Shown piece by piece: positions 26,615 to 34,782 of a DNA stretch of 64,000 nt. The notes below the pieces were generated by a model. The model searched no databases, was not told where the DNA came from, and worked only from the letters and a program-made list of their open reading frames with translations. Each line of letters starts with the position of its first letter. Position 1 is the first letter of the stretch. The translations under genes and the position numbers were made by a program. Location of the stretch: positions 62,001-126,000 of the forward strand of contig WGMX01000054.1 of NCBI GenBank assembly GCA_016124855.1. The letters run 5' to 3'. This DNA comes from Anaerolineaceae bacterium. GTDB lineage: Bacteria > Chloroflexota > Anaerolineae > Aggregatilineales > Phototrophicaceae.

Positions 26615-26705
26615 CGGATTAGTTTCCACTCTACTGACAACAAAGTGAACGATACCTTTCCAAGATAACCGAGAATCACATTAATATATGCTTATGATTT
26701 CGGCA

Positions 26706-26724
26706 TGTTGTCGTATAATCAACA
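26706..26724 (+). promoter_or_regulatory. Promoter/operator of the divergent P450-TetR pair
   Basis: TATAAT (26714-26719) is flanked by the inverted pair TGTTG (26706-26710) and CAACA (26720-26724). A regulator bound to this dyad would cover the -10 of the TetR gene 18 bases further on. The 122-base spacer is the only place for both promoters. Confidence 0.5.
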
Positions 26725-26736
26725 AAAGAGGCTAAA

Positions 26737-27342
26737 ATGTCGAAAAAATCCGCATCCTCAATTGACCCGCGCAAACTTCGAACCCGACAGTTGATTCGCG
26801 CCGCATTCCTCGAGCTGATCCACGAAAAAGGTTTTGATGCCGTCAGCATTCAAGACATCACTGACCGTGCTACCCTCAACCGTGCCACCTTCTACCTGCA
26901 CTACAAAGACAAGCATGACCTGATGGTTTCGCTCATGCAAGAGGTTCTGGACAAACTCAGCAGCTTACCCATGCCCTTGCAGCCTTCGCGCCCACAAGAA
27001 CCGGATCCCGAACGCTTGGGTATTTTCTTCGTCAGCCTGTTTCAACATGTCGCCCAACACGCCGACTTTTACCGCGTCATGGTGGTGGAAGAAAGTGTCG
27101 CACCCTTCGCCGGACAGATGCAAGCCTACATTGAACAGTTTGGATTACGCTGGTTTGCCCGCGCCCGACAACGCCAGTTCAGCGTCCGGCCTGAGGTGGT
27201 CATGAGCTACCTCAGCGGCGCTTACATGGGCATGATTAAATGGTGGCTCAAAAACGATATGCCCATCAGTCCACAAGACCTCGCCGCCCAATTCATGCAG
27301 CTTGCGCTACCCGGCATCATCCAGATTGACCAGACCGAATGA
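26737..27342 (+). CDS. TetR-family regulator, probable controller of the P450
   Basis: This protein of 201 aa has its HTH at about residues 15-60, with V-S-I-Q-D-I-T-D-R-A-T-L-N-R-A-T-F-Y-L-H-Y-K-D-K, of the TetR type with the F-Y-x-H-Y-K-D-K helix 3-4 junction. The C-terminal domain is of the TetR_C_7/14-like form (Y-L-S-G-A-Y-M-G-M-I-K-W-W-L). AGAGG precedes the start. Its divergent orientation to the cytochrome P450 and the dyad over its own -10 suggest a repressor released by the P450 substrate or product; this is inference. Confidence 0.92.
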   Translation: MSKKSASSIDPRKLRTRQLIRAAFLELIHEKGFDAVSIQDITDRATLNRATFYLHYKDKHDLMVSLMQEVLDKLSSLPMPLQPSRPQEPDPERLGIFFVSLFQHVAQHADFYRVMVVEESVAPFAGQMQAYIEQFGLRWFARARQRQFSVRPEVVMSYLSGAYMGMIKWWLKNDMPISPQDLAAQFMQLALPGIIQIDQTE

Positions 27343-27375
27343 GTATTTCATTTGATTCGCAAAATTCGCATTTTG

Positions 27376-27560
27376 TGTATATTTTCCGCTGAAATGACTG
27401 GCGGGAAGCAGGGGAGAAGCCGCTGAATCGACATTTTTGCGCAGCGGGAAGCCCGGCTGATGCCACCGAAATGACACCATTGCGGCGGATGGCCCGGGTA
27501 TATCCGCCGCGTTGCAAATGTTGTTGTCGCTGCAGCGGGTTTGAGGGAGCATTCCACCGA
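27376..27560. other. GC-rich structured noncoding stretch
   Basis: Inside the 415-base gap between the TetR gene and the AT-rich caspase-kinase gene lies a sharply more GC-rich block. It contains a perfect hairpin GCGGCGGAT / ATCCGCCGC (27482-27490 with 27502-27510) and several G/C-rich near repeats (GCGGGAAGC twice, at about 27401 and 27445). A smaller inverted pair CAAAAT/ATTTTG lies at 27360-27375, just after the TetR stop. Short minus-strand frames here lack ribosome sites and were not called. It could be a repeat element, a boundary of inserted DNA, or a structured RNA. Confidence 0.35.
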
Positions 27561-27693
27561 ATTTGCAATTCTTTTGGCAGTAAAGAGAAAACCGAGTGAA
27601 ATGTTGAACGTGCATGGCAAACCCTTGCAAATATCTACACTTGAAATTGTAGAACAAAAAGGCTAAATTGTCGAGTTATAGTTTGGTTTGTTT

Positions 27694-27731
27694 ATATTAG
27701 CGTTAAACTAATATTAATGATAGGATATAAT
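27694..27731 (+). promoter_or_regulatory. Promoter with dyad ahead of the caspase-kinase gene
   Basis: TATAAT (27726-27731) lies 26 bases before the start codon. A 7-bp inverted repeat ATATTAG/CTAATAT (27694-27700 with 27708-27714) overlaps the expected -35 position, so it may be an operator. The sequence is very AT-rich, so chance dyads are more likely here. Confidence 0.4.
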
Positions 27732-27757
27732 TAGGAATAAAATGACGGAAATAAATT

Positions 27758-29983
27758 ATGAGAACTGATAGGCGTGCGTTAATTGTTGGTATTGAAGAAT
27801 ATACTGTGTTAAACAAACTAAATTACGCAAAGAATGATGCGTTGGCAATTAATGAGGCTTTAAGCGAATACAATTTCCAATTCGGTTGTGAATTACTAAC
27901 AAATGAAGAGGCAACGGTTGCCGCAGTTAGAAATCAGTTTAGGAATCTTTTCTCGGATGCAGACGATGATGCAATAATAATATTTTTCTTTGCGGGACAT
28001 GGTGTATATATTGATGGCAGTACGTTCTTAGTTACTCTTGATAAAGAAGATAGTATTGAAGACTCGCTTGATCTAAGACGGTTGATTGATATTGTTACCA
28101 AATATCGTAAGGCTTCCCAAAGCTGCATATTTATCCTAGACTGCTGCCATAGTGGGGCGCTGGGATTAGAAAATATGACTGTTAGTCTTGATGCTATTCA
28201 AGATGCAATTGTGTATTCATCCACGAGTATTACATTAATAGCTTCAGCAGAAGCTTCTAAAATCGCTAAAGAAAGTGATGAATATAGACAAGGTGTGTTC
28301 AGTCACTTCCTATTTGATGGACTACTAGGCGCAGCAGCAAATAACCAAGGTGAAATAACAGTTTCAACTCTTGGAGAGTATGTTTCAAAGTGTATGAGCG
28401 AATTTCATCCTGATCAGAAAATTGTGTTGAAAACGACATATGTCGGACAATCCCCGATACTTGGTGCCGGTTTCACCCCTCGTCATCAAATTGAAATCGC
28501 TAAACTTGGCGAAGCCCAATTACAGGATATTACATCTAAAACAGTAGACAGATTGAAAGTCATTAAGCGAAATCTTGAATACACTCATGAAAAAATTTGG
28601 ATTGACAAGCTTCATAATGAAACTAGCCGATTACTGACCGAATTAATTCAGTGGAGACAGGGGCTTGAGAATAAATACGTGGAACTGAAAACTTCAAAAG
28701 CAATTCGGGTTTATGATCATGATATCTTGCGTACCCAAATCGAACTTGCAAATATAACTACAGGTATAGTATTGCAGGACGGAATTGTAGAGCGCGAAAT
28801 AGGGATGGGAGGATTTGGTACCGTATATGAAATAGATTCTATACGTGGTCGACGAGAAGCCTATAAAGTTTATCATTCAAATCAAATGCATGATAAGGAT
28901 AAATTGAAGGCATTTAAGCGCGGCTATAATGCCATGAAAAAACTTGATCATCCAAATATTGTAAAAGTCATTAAATTTACTGACGCACCGATTGGTTTTT
29001 ATATGGACTATATAGAGGGTAGTAATTTTAGGGATTGGTGGACGGATGACGTAACGAAAATACTAAATTTGCTCCATGTTATTGCCCAAACCGTTGAAAA
29101 TGCACATGAGAATGACGTTGTGCACAGAGACATAAAGCCTGAAAACATAATAGTTGCTAGTAACCCTCACAATGAAACCGCCCCAATTCCATATTTGACC
29201 GATTTTGATCTTGCATGGTATAGCATGGCAACCATGTATTCGGATATAGAGTCAAAGACGGCTGTCGTTGGACATTATCTTTATGCTGCTCCTGAGCAAT
29301 ATGAAACCCCCCAAGCGGATATTACTAAAAAACCCACAGCTGATATATATGGATTTGGTCAATTATGTTATTTTGCTGTGTGTAATCGTGATCCTGAACG
29401 AGATGGTGATCAAGCTAAAGCCACACTTAAAGCTCGTTTGGAGGGGTGGACAAGCGGAGAAGCCGCTTATTTGTTTATGGAAATGTACGGAAAAGCGACG
29501 CGCCGTACACCGTCACAGCGTTATCAAAAAATGCGCGAAGTAAGTGCTGATATTCTCAAAATCCGTAACTTAATTGTTGATCCAGATAAAAACCGTATTT
29601 TGACTACGGAGGAATTTATCGCTGAGTTAATATTCTCGATTTTTGGATTTCAAGTTAGTCCTAGTCGTGCATTTGTTTCTATTTCTCAACGAACCCAAAT
29701 TCATATCCAATCTATCACAAAAACACGTATAGACCTAAAGTTTGAATTGATTCAAGGTTATGCCGCAATGACCGGTACTTTTGAGCAGCAACGTAATGCA
29801 TTAAATAGACGGGTTGATAAAGTGCTTGATGATTTGTCAAATCTAGAGACTAAGAGGCATAGTGAAAAGGTTACAGATGTATATAGTACAAGGATAGATG
29901 TAGAGGGCAACTTCTTAAATCTTGAGGGTGTTGCAAAGATTCGGCAAGTAATCGAAGGAGTAATAAGTTGTTTGGAAAACTAA
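27758..29983 (+). CDS. Caspase-like (C14) protease fused to a Hanks-type Ser/Thr protein kinase
   Basis: This protein of 741 aa has three parts. Residues 1-250 are a caspase-fold peptidase: R-A-L-I-V-G-I at the first strand, catalytic His81 in F-F-A-G-H-G-V and Cys130 in L-D-C-C-H-S-G, so both catalytic residues are kept. Residues 255-335 are a helical linker. The kinase spans about 340-600: glycine loop G-M-G-G-F-G, Lys370 in A-Y-K-V-Y, V-H-R-D-I-K-P-E-N with Asp458, Asp482 in T-D-F-D (DFD instead of DFG), and A-A-P-E-Q-Y. The last 130 residues match nothing I recognise. No membrane segment or signal is seen. Base and codon use are far more A/T-rich than in neighbours, which suggests transfer. 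Bacterial caspases linked to signalling domains are associated with suicide or phage-defence modules. The gene stands alone, so any such role would be self-contained. Confidence 0.9.
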   Translation: MRTDRRALIVGIEEYTVLNKLNYAKNDALAINEALSEYNFQFGCELLTNEEATVAAVRNQFRNLFSDADDDAIIIFFFAGHGVYIDGSTFLVTLDKEDSIEDSLDLRRLIDIVTKYRKASQSCIFILDCCHSGALGLENMTVSLDAIQDAIVYSSTSITLIASAEASKIAKESDEYRQGVFSHFLFDGLLGAAANNQGEITVSTLGEYVSKCMSEFHPDQKIVLKTTYVGQSPILGAGFTPRHQIEIAKLGEAQLQDITSKTVDRLKVIKRNLEYTHEKIWIDKLHNETSRLLTELIQWRQGLENKYVELKTSKAIRVYDHDILRTQIELANITTGIVLQDGIVEREIGMGGFGTVYEIDSIRGRREAYKVYHSNQMHDKDKLKAFKRGYNAMKKLDHPNIVKVIKFTDAPIGFYMDYIEGSNFRDWWTDDVTKILNLLHVIAQTVENAHENDVVHRDIKPENIIVASNPHNETAPIPYLTDFDLAWYSMATMYSDIESKTAVVGHYLYAAPEQYETPQADITKKPTADIYGFGQLCYFAVCNRDPERDGDQAKATLKARLEGWTSGEAAYLFMEMYGKATRRTPSQRYQKMREVSADILKIRNLIVDPDKNRILTTEEFIAELIFSIFGFQVSPSRAFVSISQRTQIHIQSITKTRIDLKFELIQGYAAMTGTFEQQRNALNRRVDKVLDDLSNLETKRHSEKVTDVYSTRIDVEGNFLNLEGVAKIRQVIEGVISCLEN

Positions 29984-30293
29984 TACTACTTGAATCTTTT
30001 AGCAAACAAAATTTAATCCGAACTATGTTTCTTTTAATAGAGAGAAAGGCTTGATTTCTACTTAAGATTTACCTGTTATCACCTGTTTATCAGGTCTATC
30101 ATCAAATACACATGCTTAATGATAGGTTTATCAGGATTTTGTCTCCTAACTGCCCTCATCGTGCTATAATTCCCTCTGCAATATCCACTAACAATCGAAC
30201 TCGCGTAAAATCGGTATGTTGAATACCGTGTCATTATTCATGATGAAACATCCTCATTTGCTTGTTTCACCTTATGTCAAGGAGTAAAAACTC
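29984..30293 (+). promoter_or_regulatory. Intergenic region and extended -10 promoter of transketolase
   Basis: The spacer holds no gene. TGC TATAAT (30162-30170) is an extended -10 giving a leader of about 115 bases for tkt. Near 30071-30095 the sequence ACCTGTTATC is followed by ACCTGTTTATCAGGT, a direct repeat plus a small dyad, with a further GATAGGTTTATCAGG at about 30121. These could be regulator sites. AAGGAG (30279-30284) is the ribosome site. Confidence 0.5.
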
Positions 30294-32285
30294 GTGAATT
30301 CGGACCTGCAAACGCTGGCTATTAACACCATTCGCACCCTGTCGATTGATGCTGTGCAAAAGGCTGATAGTGGTCATCCCGGCCTGCCAATGGGTGCTGC
30401 ACCCATGGCTTATGCGCTGTGGACGAACTTCCTGCATCACAATCCGCATAATCCGCACTGGGCCAATCGTGATCGATTCATCCTCAGTGCAGGTCATGGT
30501 TCGATGCTGCTGTACTCGCTGCTGCATCTAACTGGCTATGACTTGTCACTTGATGAGATCAAAAACTTCCGCCAATGGGGTAGTAAAACTCCCGGCCATC
30601 CGGAATATCATGAAACCCCCGGTGTCGAAACCACCACCGGCCCACTCGGTCAAGGTGCTGCTAACGCTGTCGGTTTCGCACTGGCCGAAGCCTTCCTCGC
30701 CAATCATTTCAATCGCCTCGGCTTTCCGGTTGTCGATCATTACACCTACTGCCTCGTTGGTGATGGTGATTTGATGGAAGGTGTCAGCTCCGAAGCCTGT
30801 TCACTGGCTGGCACATGGGGTCTTAACAAGCTGATTTACCTGTACGACGACAATAAAATCACGCTTGATGGTGAAACGTCGATGACCTTCACTGAAGATG
30901 TTGCCGCCCGTTTCCGTGCTTATGGCTGGCATACCATTGATGTGGCTGATGGAAATGATGTTCAGGCCATTAGTGATGCTATCGCCGAAGCTAAAAAATC
31001 GACTGACGCACCGACATTAATCCTCATTCACACCATCATCGGTTATGGCAGCCCCAACAAACAAGGCACCAGCAAAGCGCATGGTTCGCCTTTGGGCAAA
31101 GACGAAATCAAGCTGGTCAAGGAAGGTTTTGGCTGGCCGCAGGAAGATTTCTACATCCCCGGTGAAGCTCTCGAACACTTCCGTGAAGCGGTTGAACGTG
31201 GTGCTGCATTCGAAGGTGATTGGAATAAGTTGTTCACCGACTACCGCGGTCAATATCCTGATCTCGCCAAAGAATGGGATCAAGTTATGGACGGTCAACT
31301 GCCTGCTGGTTGGGACAAAGACATTCCGGTTTATGGTGAAGGCAAGAAATATGCTACCCGTAATGCCTCCGGTGAAGTGTTGAATGCCATCGCTAAGAAT
31401 ATTCCGACGATGATTGGTGGTGATGCTGATTTGGCTGGCAGCACCAAGACACTCATCAAAGGTTCGGATAACACTGGCAAAGGCAATGTCAAAGGCCGCA
31501 ATGTACGCTTCGGTGTTCGTGAATTTGCAATGGGTGCTATTGCCAACGGTTTAGCACTGCATGGCGGCATCATCAAGCCTTACACCGCAACCTTTTTGAC
31601 CTTCAGTGATTATATGCGGAACGCTATTCGTATGGGCTGCTTGATGGGCATTCCAACCGTGTATGTCTTCACGCATGACAGCATCGGTTTAGGTGAAGAC
31701 GGCCCGACGCATCAACCGGTTGAACAGACCGCTACACTTTCTGCCATTCCACAAATTACGGTTATCCGTCCGGCTGATGCCAATGAAACGGCGGCTGCAT
31801 GGCATACGGCCATGACCTTGCCGCATCCGGTGGTACTGATTTTCACCCGCCAAGACCTGCCGGTACTGGTTGGTGATCAGGTTCGCGAAGGTACAGCTAA
31901 AGGCGGATACATTCTGGCAGAAACCAGCAGCTCACCGGATATTATTTTGATTGGTCGTGGTAGTGAAGTTCACATCGCCCATGAAGCCTACACGGCTTTG
32001 GCAAACGAAGGCGTCAAGGTACGGTTGGTGTCGATGCCATCATGGAATTTGTTCGACAAACAGTCGGCAGCTTATCGTGAAAGTGTTCTGCCTCACAGTG
32101 TCAAACGTCGTGTTGCTATCGAAGCCGGTGTGACTATGGGTTGGGATCGCTACGTTGGGTCAGACGGTGTCGTTATCGGGTTAGATCGTTTTGGAGCCAG
32201 CGCTCCTTACGAAGTGCTGTACCGTGAGTTCGGTCTGACTTCCGAGGCTGTCCTCAAAGCCGCCCGCGATTTGCTGAGCAAGTAA
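30294..32285 (+). CDS. tkt: Transketolase
   Basis: This is a thiamine-diphosphate enzyme of the pentose phosphate pathway that moves two-carbon ketol units between sugar phosphates. The length of 663 aa is normal. The cofactor motif begins G-D-G-D-L-M-E-G near residue 157 and ends D-D-N-K-I-T near 186. Early catalytic-site residues are in S-G-H-P-G-L-P-M-G and G-H-G-S-M-L, the pyrimidine-domain Glu lies in F-G-V-R-E-F-A-M-G, and T-H-D-S-I-G-L-G-E-D-G-P-T-H-Q-P-V-E is fully conserved. The start is GTG at 30294, nine bases after AAGGAG. xylB lies 860 bases further on the same strand, giving a pentose-utilisation pair interrupted by xisHI. Confidence 0.97.
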   Translation: MNSDLQTLAINTIRTLSIDAVQKADSGHPGLPMGAAPMAYALWTNFLHHNPHNPHWANRDRFILSAGHGSMLLYSLLHLTGYDLSLDEIKNFRQWGSKTPGHPEYHETPGVETTTGPLGQGAANAVGFALAEAFLANHFNRLGFPVVDHYTYCLVGDGDLMEGVSSEACSLAGTWGLNKLIYLYDDNKITLDGETSMTFTEDVAARFRAYGWHTIDVADGNDVQAISDAIAEAKKSTDAPTLILIHTIIGYGSPNKQGTSKAHGSPLGKDEIKLVKEGFGWPQEDFYIPGEALEHFREAVERGAAFEGDWNKLFTDYRGQYPDLAKEWDQVMDGQLPAGWDKDIPVYGEGKKYATRNASGEVLNAIAKNIPTMIGGDADLAGSTKTLIKGSDNTGKGNVKGRNVRFGVREFAMGAIANGLALHGGIIKPYTATFLTFSDYMRNAIRMGCLMGIPTVYVFTHDSIGLGEDGPTHQPVEQTATLSAIPQITVIRPADANETAAAWHTAMTLPHPVVLIFTRQDLPVLVGDQVREGTAKGGYILAETSSSPDIILIGRGSEVHIAHEAYTALANEGVKVRLVSMPSWNLFDKQSAAYRESVLPHSVKRRVAIEAGVTMGWDRYVGSDGVVIGLDRFGASAPYEVLYREFGLTSEAVLKAARDLLSK

Positions 32286-32350
32286 ACAGTTGCTTTGTCA
32301 TAATCGAGGCATGGCTGAGGCTGTGCCTCTCTCGATATTAGGTTTAGTTC

Positions 32351-32761
32351 ATGGCATATGACAGTTGTCATCAACAGATCGTAAATGCTCTGATGAAGGC
32401 TGGCTGGGAGATTGATTCGCAGTCTCCCTACTTCCGTTTGCCGGATATGTTTGTTAATCCCGATATTCGGGCTGTTCAACGGAATGGCTCTGTTGAACAG
32501 ATTATTGTGGTTGAGGTAAAGTGTTTCGCGAATAGTGATAATGACCTTGATGAATTGTATCGTGCTATAGGTCAATATCTGATTTATAGAAGCGTACTTA
32601 AGATCAAAAAGCTTCCGTATAAATTGTACCTAGCCGTCCCAATTGATGTTTATGACCGTTTGTTCCGCCGCGATGTGGTGAGTGAAACAATACGAGAAGC
32701 CCAGATCAAAATGCTGTTGGTGGATATAGATCATGAGGAAGTGGTGCAATGGCTCGACTAA
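32351..32761 (+). CDS. xisH: XisH family protein (nuclease-fold)
   Basis: This protein of 136 aa of the XisH family was first described as an excision-controlling factor of the cyanobacterial fdxN element and is now known far more widely as a two-gene unit with XisI. The fold is of the PD-(D/E)xK nuclease type; here Asp38 (N-P-D-I-R) and Glu55-Val-Lys57 (V-V-E-V-K-C-F) form the metal site, followed by L-Y-R-A-I-G-Q-Y-L-I-Y-R. It is somewhat A/T-rich. Its 3' end overlaps xisI by 13 bases. No fdxN-type element, recombinase or interrupted gene is in the window, so an excision role is unlikely here. Confidence 0.9.
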   Translation: MAYDSCHQQIVNALMKAGWEIDSQSPYFRLPDMFVNPDIRAVQRNGSVEQIIVVEVKCFANSDNDLDELYRAIGQYLIYRSVLKIKKLPYKLYLAVPIDVYDRLFRRDVVSETIREAQIKMLLVDIDHEEVVQWLD

Positions 32762-33078
32762 CTGACAGTGAATTGGCAACGATTATGGATTCGATTATCG
32801 AGTCGTATGATGGTAAAGCGGATGATTTTAAGGTTTTTATAGCGAAGGATAACCTTCATCGAACCTATGCTGTTACTGGAATCCCAAATCATATAACCGT
32901 AGATAATCCTTCTTTCATTATTGTACATGCTCATATCGAAGACGATTATGTTGTTATCGATGTTGATAGTCTCTCTGAAAAATATTTGTGGCAACGGCTT
33001 GAGAAGGCCGGTGTTCCCCGTGAACAAATCTTGCTTGCTTATAAAGGGGAGCAGTTGCCAGAAAGTAGCAGTGCGTAA
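32749..33078 (+). CDS. xisI: XisI family protein
   Basis: This protein of 109 aa is the standard partner of XisH. Typical motifs are Y-x-x-x-x-G-x-x-x-R-T-Y-A-V near residue 42, H-I-T-V-D near 50, a V-H-A-H-I-E-D-D-Y-V-V-I-D strand and the C-terminal L-x-x-A-G-V-P-R-E-Q-I-L-L-A-Y-K-G-E. Translation is coupled to xisH by the 13-base overlap. A tightly linked nuclease-fold protein plus small partner has been suggested to behave like a toxin-antitoxin or maintenance module, but this is unproven. Confidence 0.9.
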   Translation: MARLTDSELATIMDSIIESYDGKADDFKVFIAKDNLHRTYAVTGIPNHITVDNPSFIIVHAHIEDDYVVIDVDSLSEKYLWQRLEKAGVPREQILLAYKGEQLPESSSA

Positions 33079-33142
33079 AAAGTTTATTTGATCGTCATTG
33101 TCAATTCAGTTTGATGATGGCTAACTATTGTGATTATTTCCT

Positions 33143-34654
33143 ATGACTATTCTTTTAGGCATTGATATTGGAACGTCGAGCGCAAAAGCTGTTTTATTTG
33201 ACGTGGACAGCAGCCAGATCATAGCGGTTGCAGGGCATGAATATCCAATAAATCATCCTGCACCGGATCGAGCTGAGCAAGACCTTGACGATTGGTGGCG
33301 GTCAACGGTCGATGTAGTACGACGTGTTACTGCTGAGGCGGATATTGATCAGATTGCCGGCATCAGTTTCAGTGGGCAGATGCACGGCACGGTGATGGTT
33401 GGCGAGGATTTGAAGCCGGTCGCACCTGCCATTATCTGGCCGGATCAACGAACGGCAAACACCGTTTCTGAGTTGATTGGGCTGATGGGTTCGGAGGCTT
33501 ACGCGGCAACTGCCGGAACACTGCCGGCGGCGGGTTTCATGGCGGTGACGTTGTTATGGCTCAAGCAGCATGATCCGGCGCTGCTCGAACGCATTCATAA
33601 GGTGATGCTGCCAAAGGATTATGTGCGGCTGCGAATGACCGGCGAGGTGATGACCGATCCGAGTGATGCGGCGGCTACGGCGTTATTTAATGTGACGACA
33701 CGCGAATGGGCTGGCAATATCGTCAACAAAGCAGGGCTGCCAGTTGATATCCTGCCGACGGTCAAAGCGTCGGTAGCAGTGGCGGGATATTTGCGAGCGG
33801 ACGCGGCAGCAGAATTAGGATTGAAACCGGGTGTTGCTGTGATGACCGGATGCGCCGACCAGCCAGCGCAGGCTGTCGGGAACGGTTTGATTAAAGCCGG
33901 ACGCGGTTCGGTGACGGTGGGCAGCGGTGGGCAGGTGAATATTCCGTATGAGCGGCAGTTGGGTGAACCTTTGCGGACGGACGCTCGTTTACATGTGCTG
34001 AACCACGCTGCGCCGGATATGTGGTATGTGTTGGGCGCGACTTTATCCGCCGGATTATCACTGCGGTGGTTACGAGATTTGGTCGGGTTGAAAGGTAATC
34101 CTGATGCCTATCCAATTTTGAGCGCGGAGGCGGCACAAGTCCCAGTAGGCGCGGACGGGTTGATCTTCCAACCGTATTTGAGTGGAGAACGCACACCGTT
34201 GATGGATCCACTAGCGCGGGGGAGTTTTATTGGGCTAAGCGCTCATCATACACGTGGGCATTTGGCGCGGGCGGTGATGGAAGGGGTAGCTTTTTCACTG
34301 CGAGAGGCGCTAGAAATCAGCCGTGAGTTGGGTGTGACGGCTGACCTGTTGATCGCAGCGGGTGGGGCGATGGAAAGTGATTTGTGGCGTGGGATTCATG
34401 CGGATGTGCTTGGGCTGCCGCTGCAACGTTCGATTCTCAAAGAACAGGCCAGCGTCGGCGCGGCATTGATCGCCGGTGTGGGCGTTGGTGTATACCGCGA
34501 TTTAGCTGAGGCGTGTGCTCGAACAGTAAAATATGGTGATATTACTGAGCCGAATGCCGCCAACCGTGCGCGATATGATGTGCTTTACGCACACTTCCGC
34601 GAGTTGTATCCGCGCTTGAAAGGCGATTTTCACCGGCTAGCGGAGGGTTGGTGA
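33143..34654 (+). CDS. xylB: Xylulokinase (FGGY family)
   Basis: This enzyme of 503 aa phosphorylates D-xylulose with ATP, feeding the pentose phosphate pathway. N-terminal phosphate-binding strand: L-G-I-D-I-G-T-S-S-A-K. The xylulokinase-specific substrate region is F-S-G-Q-M-H-G-T-V with W-P-D-Q-R-T. G-C-A-D-Q-P-A-Q-A-V-G-N-G-L holds the catalytic Asp, and the second ATPase lobe has S-V-T-V-G-S-G-G and A-A-G-G-A-M-E-S. No Shine-Dalgarno is visible before the ATG. No xylose isomerase gene adjoins it; transketolase upstream uses the product xylulose-5-phosphate. Confidence 0.95.
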   Translation: MTILLGIDIGTSSAKAVLFDVDSSQIIAVAGHEYPINHPAPDRAEQDLDDWWRSTVDVVRRVTAEADIDQIAGISFSGQMHGTVMVGEDLKPVAPAIIWPDQRTANTVSELIGLMGSEAYAATAGTLPAAGFMAVTLLWLKQHDPALLERIHKVMLPKDYVRLRMTGEVMTDPSDAAATALFNVTTREWAGNIVNKAGLPVDILPTVKASVAVAGYLRADAAAELGLKPGVAVMTGCADQPAQAVGNGLIKAGRGSVTVGSGGQVNIPYERQLGEPLRTDARLHVLNHAAPDMWYVLGATLSAGLSLRWLRDLVGLKGNPDAYPILSAEAAQVPVGADGLIFQPYLSGERTPLMDPLARGSFIGLSAHHTRGHLARAVMEGVAFSLREALEISRELGVTADLLIAAGGAMESDLWRGIHADVLGLPLQRSILKEQASVGAALIAGVGVGVYRDLAEACARTVKYGDITEPNAANRARYDVLYAHFRELYPRLKGDFHRLAEGW

Positions 34655-34702
34655 TGAATCAGCAAGTGCCATTTTTCATTACTCTACCTTTTGGGAATTA
34701 AA

Positions 34703-34768
34703 AATCGGAGTACCAAGTACTCTGATTATAAGGGAATGGGCAGCGCCTTTACCTGACGCTTGCCCATT
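34703..34768. terminator. Two stacked hairpins between convergent genes
   Basis: The first hairpin is 34703-34713 with 34717-34727 (one G-T pair, loop CAA). The second is 34735-34745 with 34757-34768 (one bulged T). They lie between the stops of xylB and the convergent lipoprotein gene. T-tracts are short, so they may act as a pair. Confidence 0.6.
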
Positions 34769-34782
34769 GTTGAACGAACTGT

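Noticed and set aside
27307..27657. Three overlapping minus-strand frames in the TetR to caspase-kinase gap
   Set aside because: No ribosome site, different frames over the same GC-rich block, and composition-driven lack of stops; no family resemblance.
27742..27768. 8-codon upstream frame overlapping the caspase-kinase start
   Set aside because: Its apparent ribosome site lies at or before the predicted transcription start, so translation is unlikely.
32300..32340. Bulged hairpin after tkt as a terminator
   Set aside because: Stem interrupted by a 4-base bulge and no T-tract; support is too weak.
32351..33078. Excision element boundaries around xisHI
   Set aside because: No direct repeats at plausible att sites, no recombinase and no split gene could be found.
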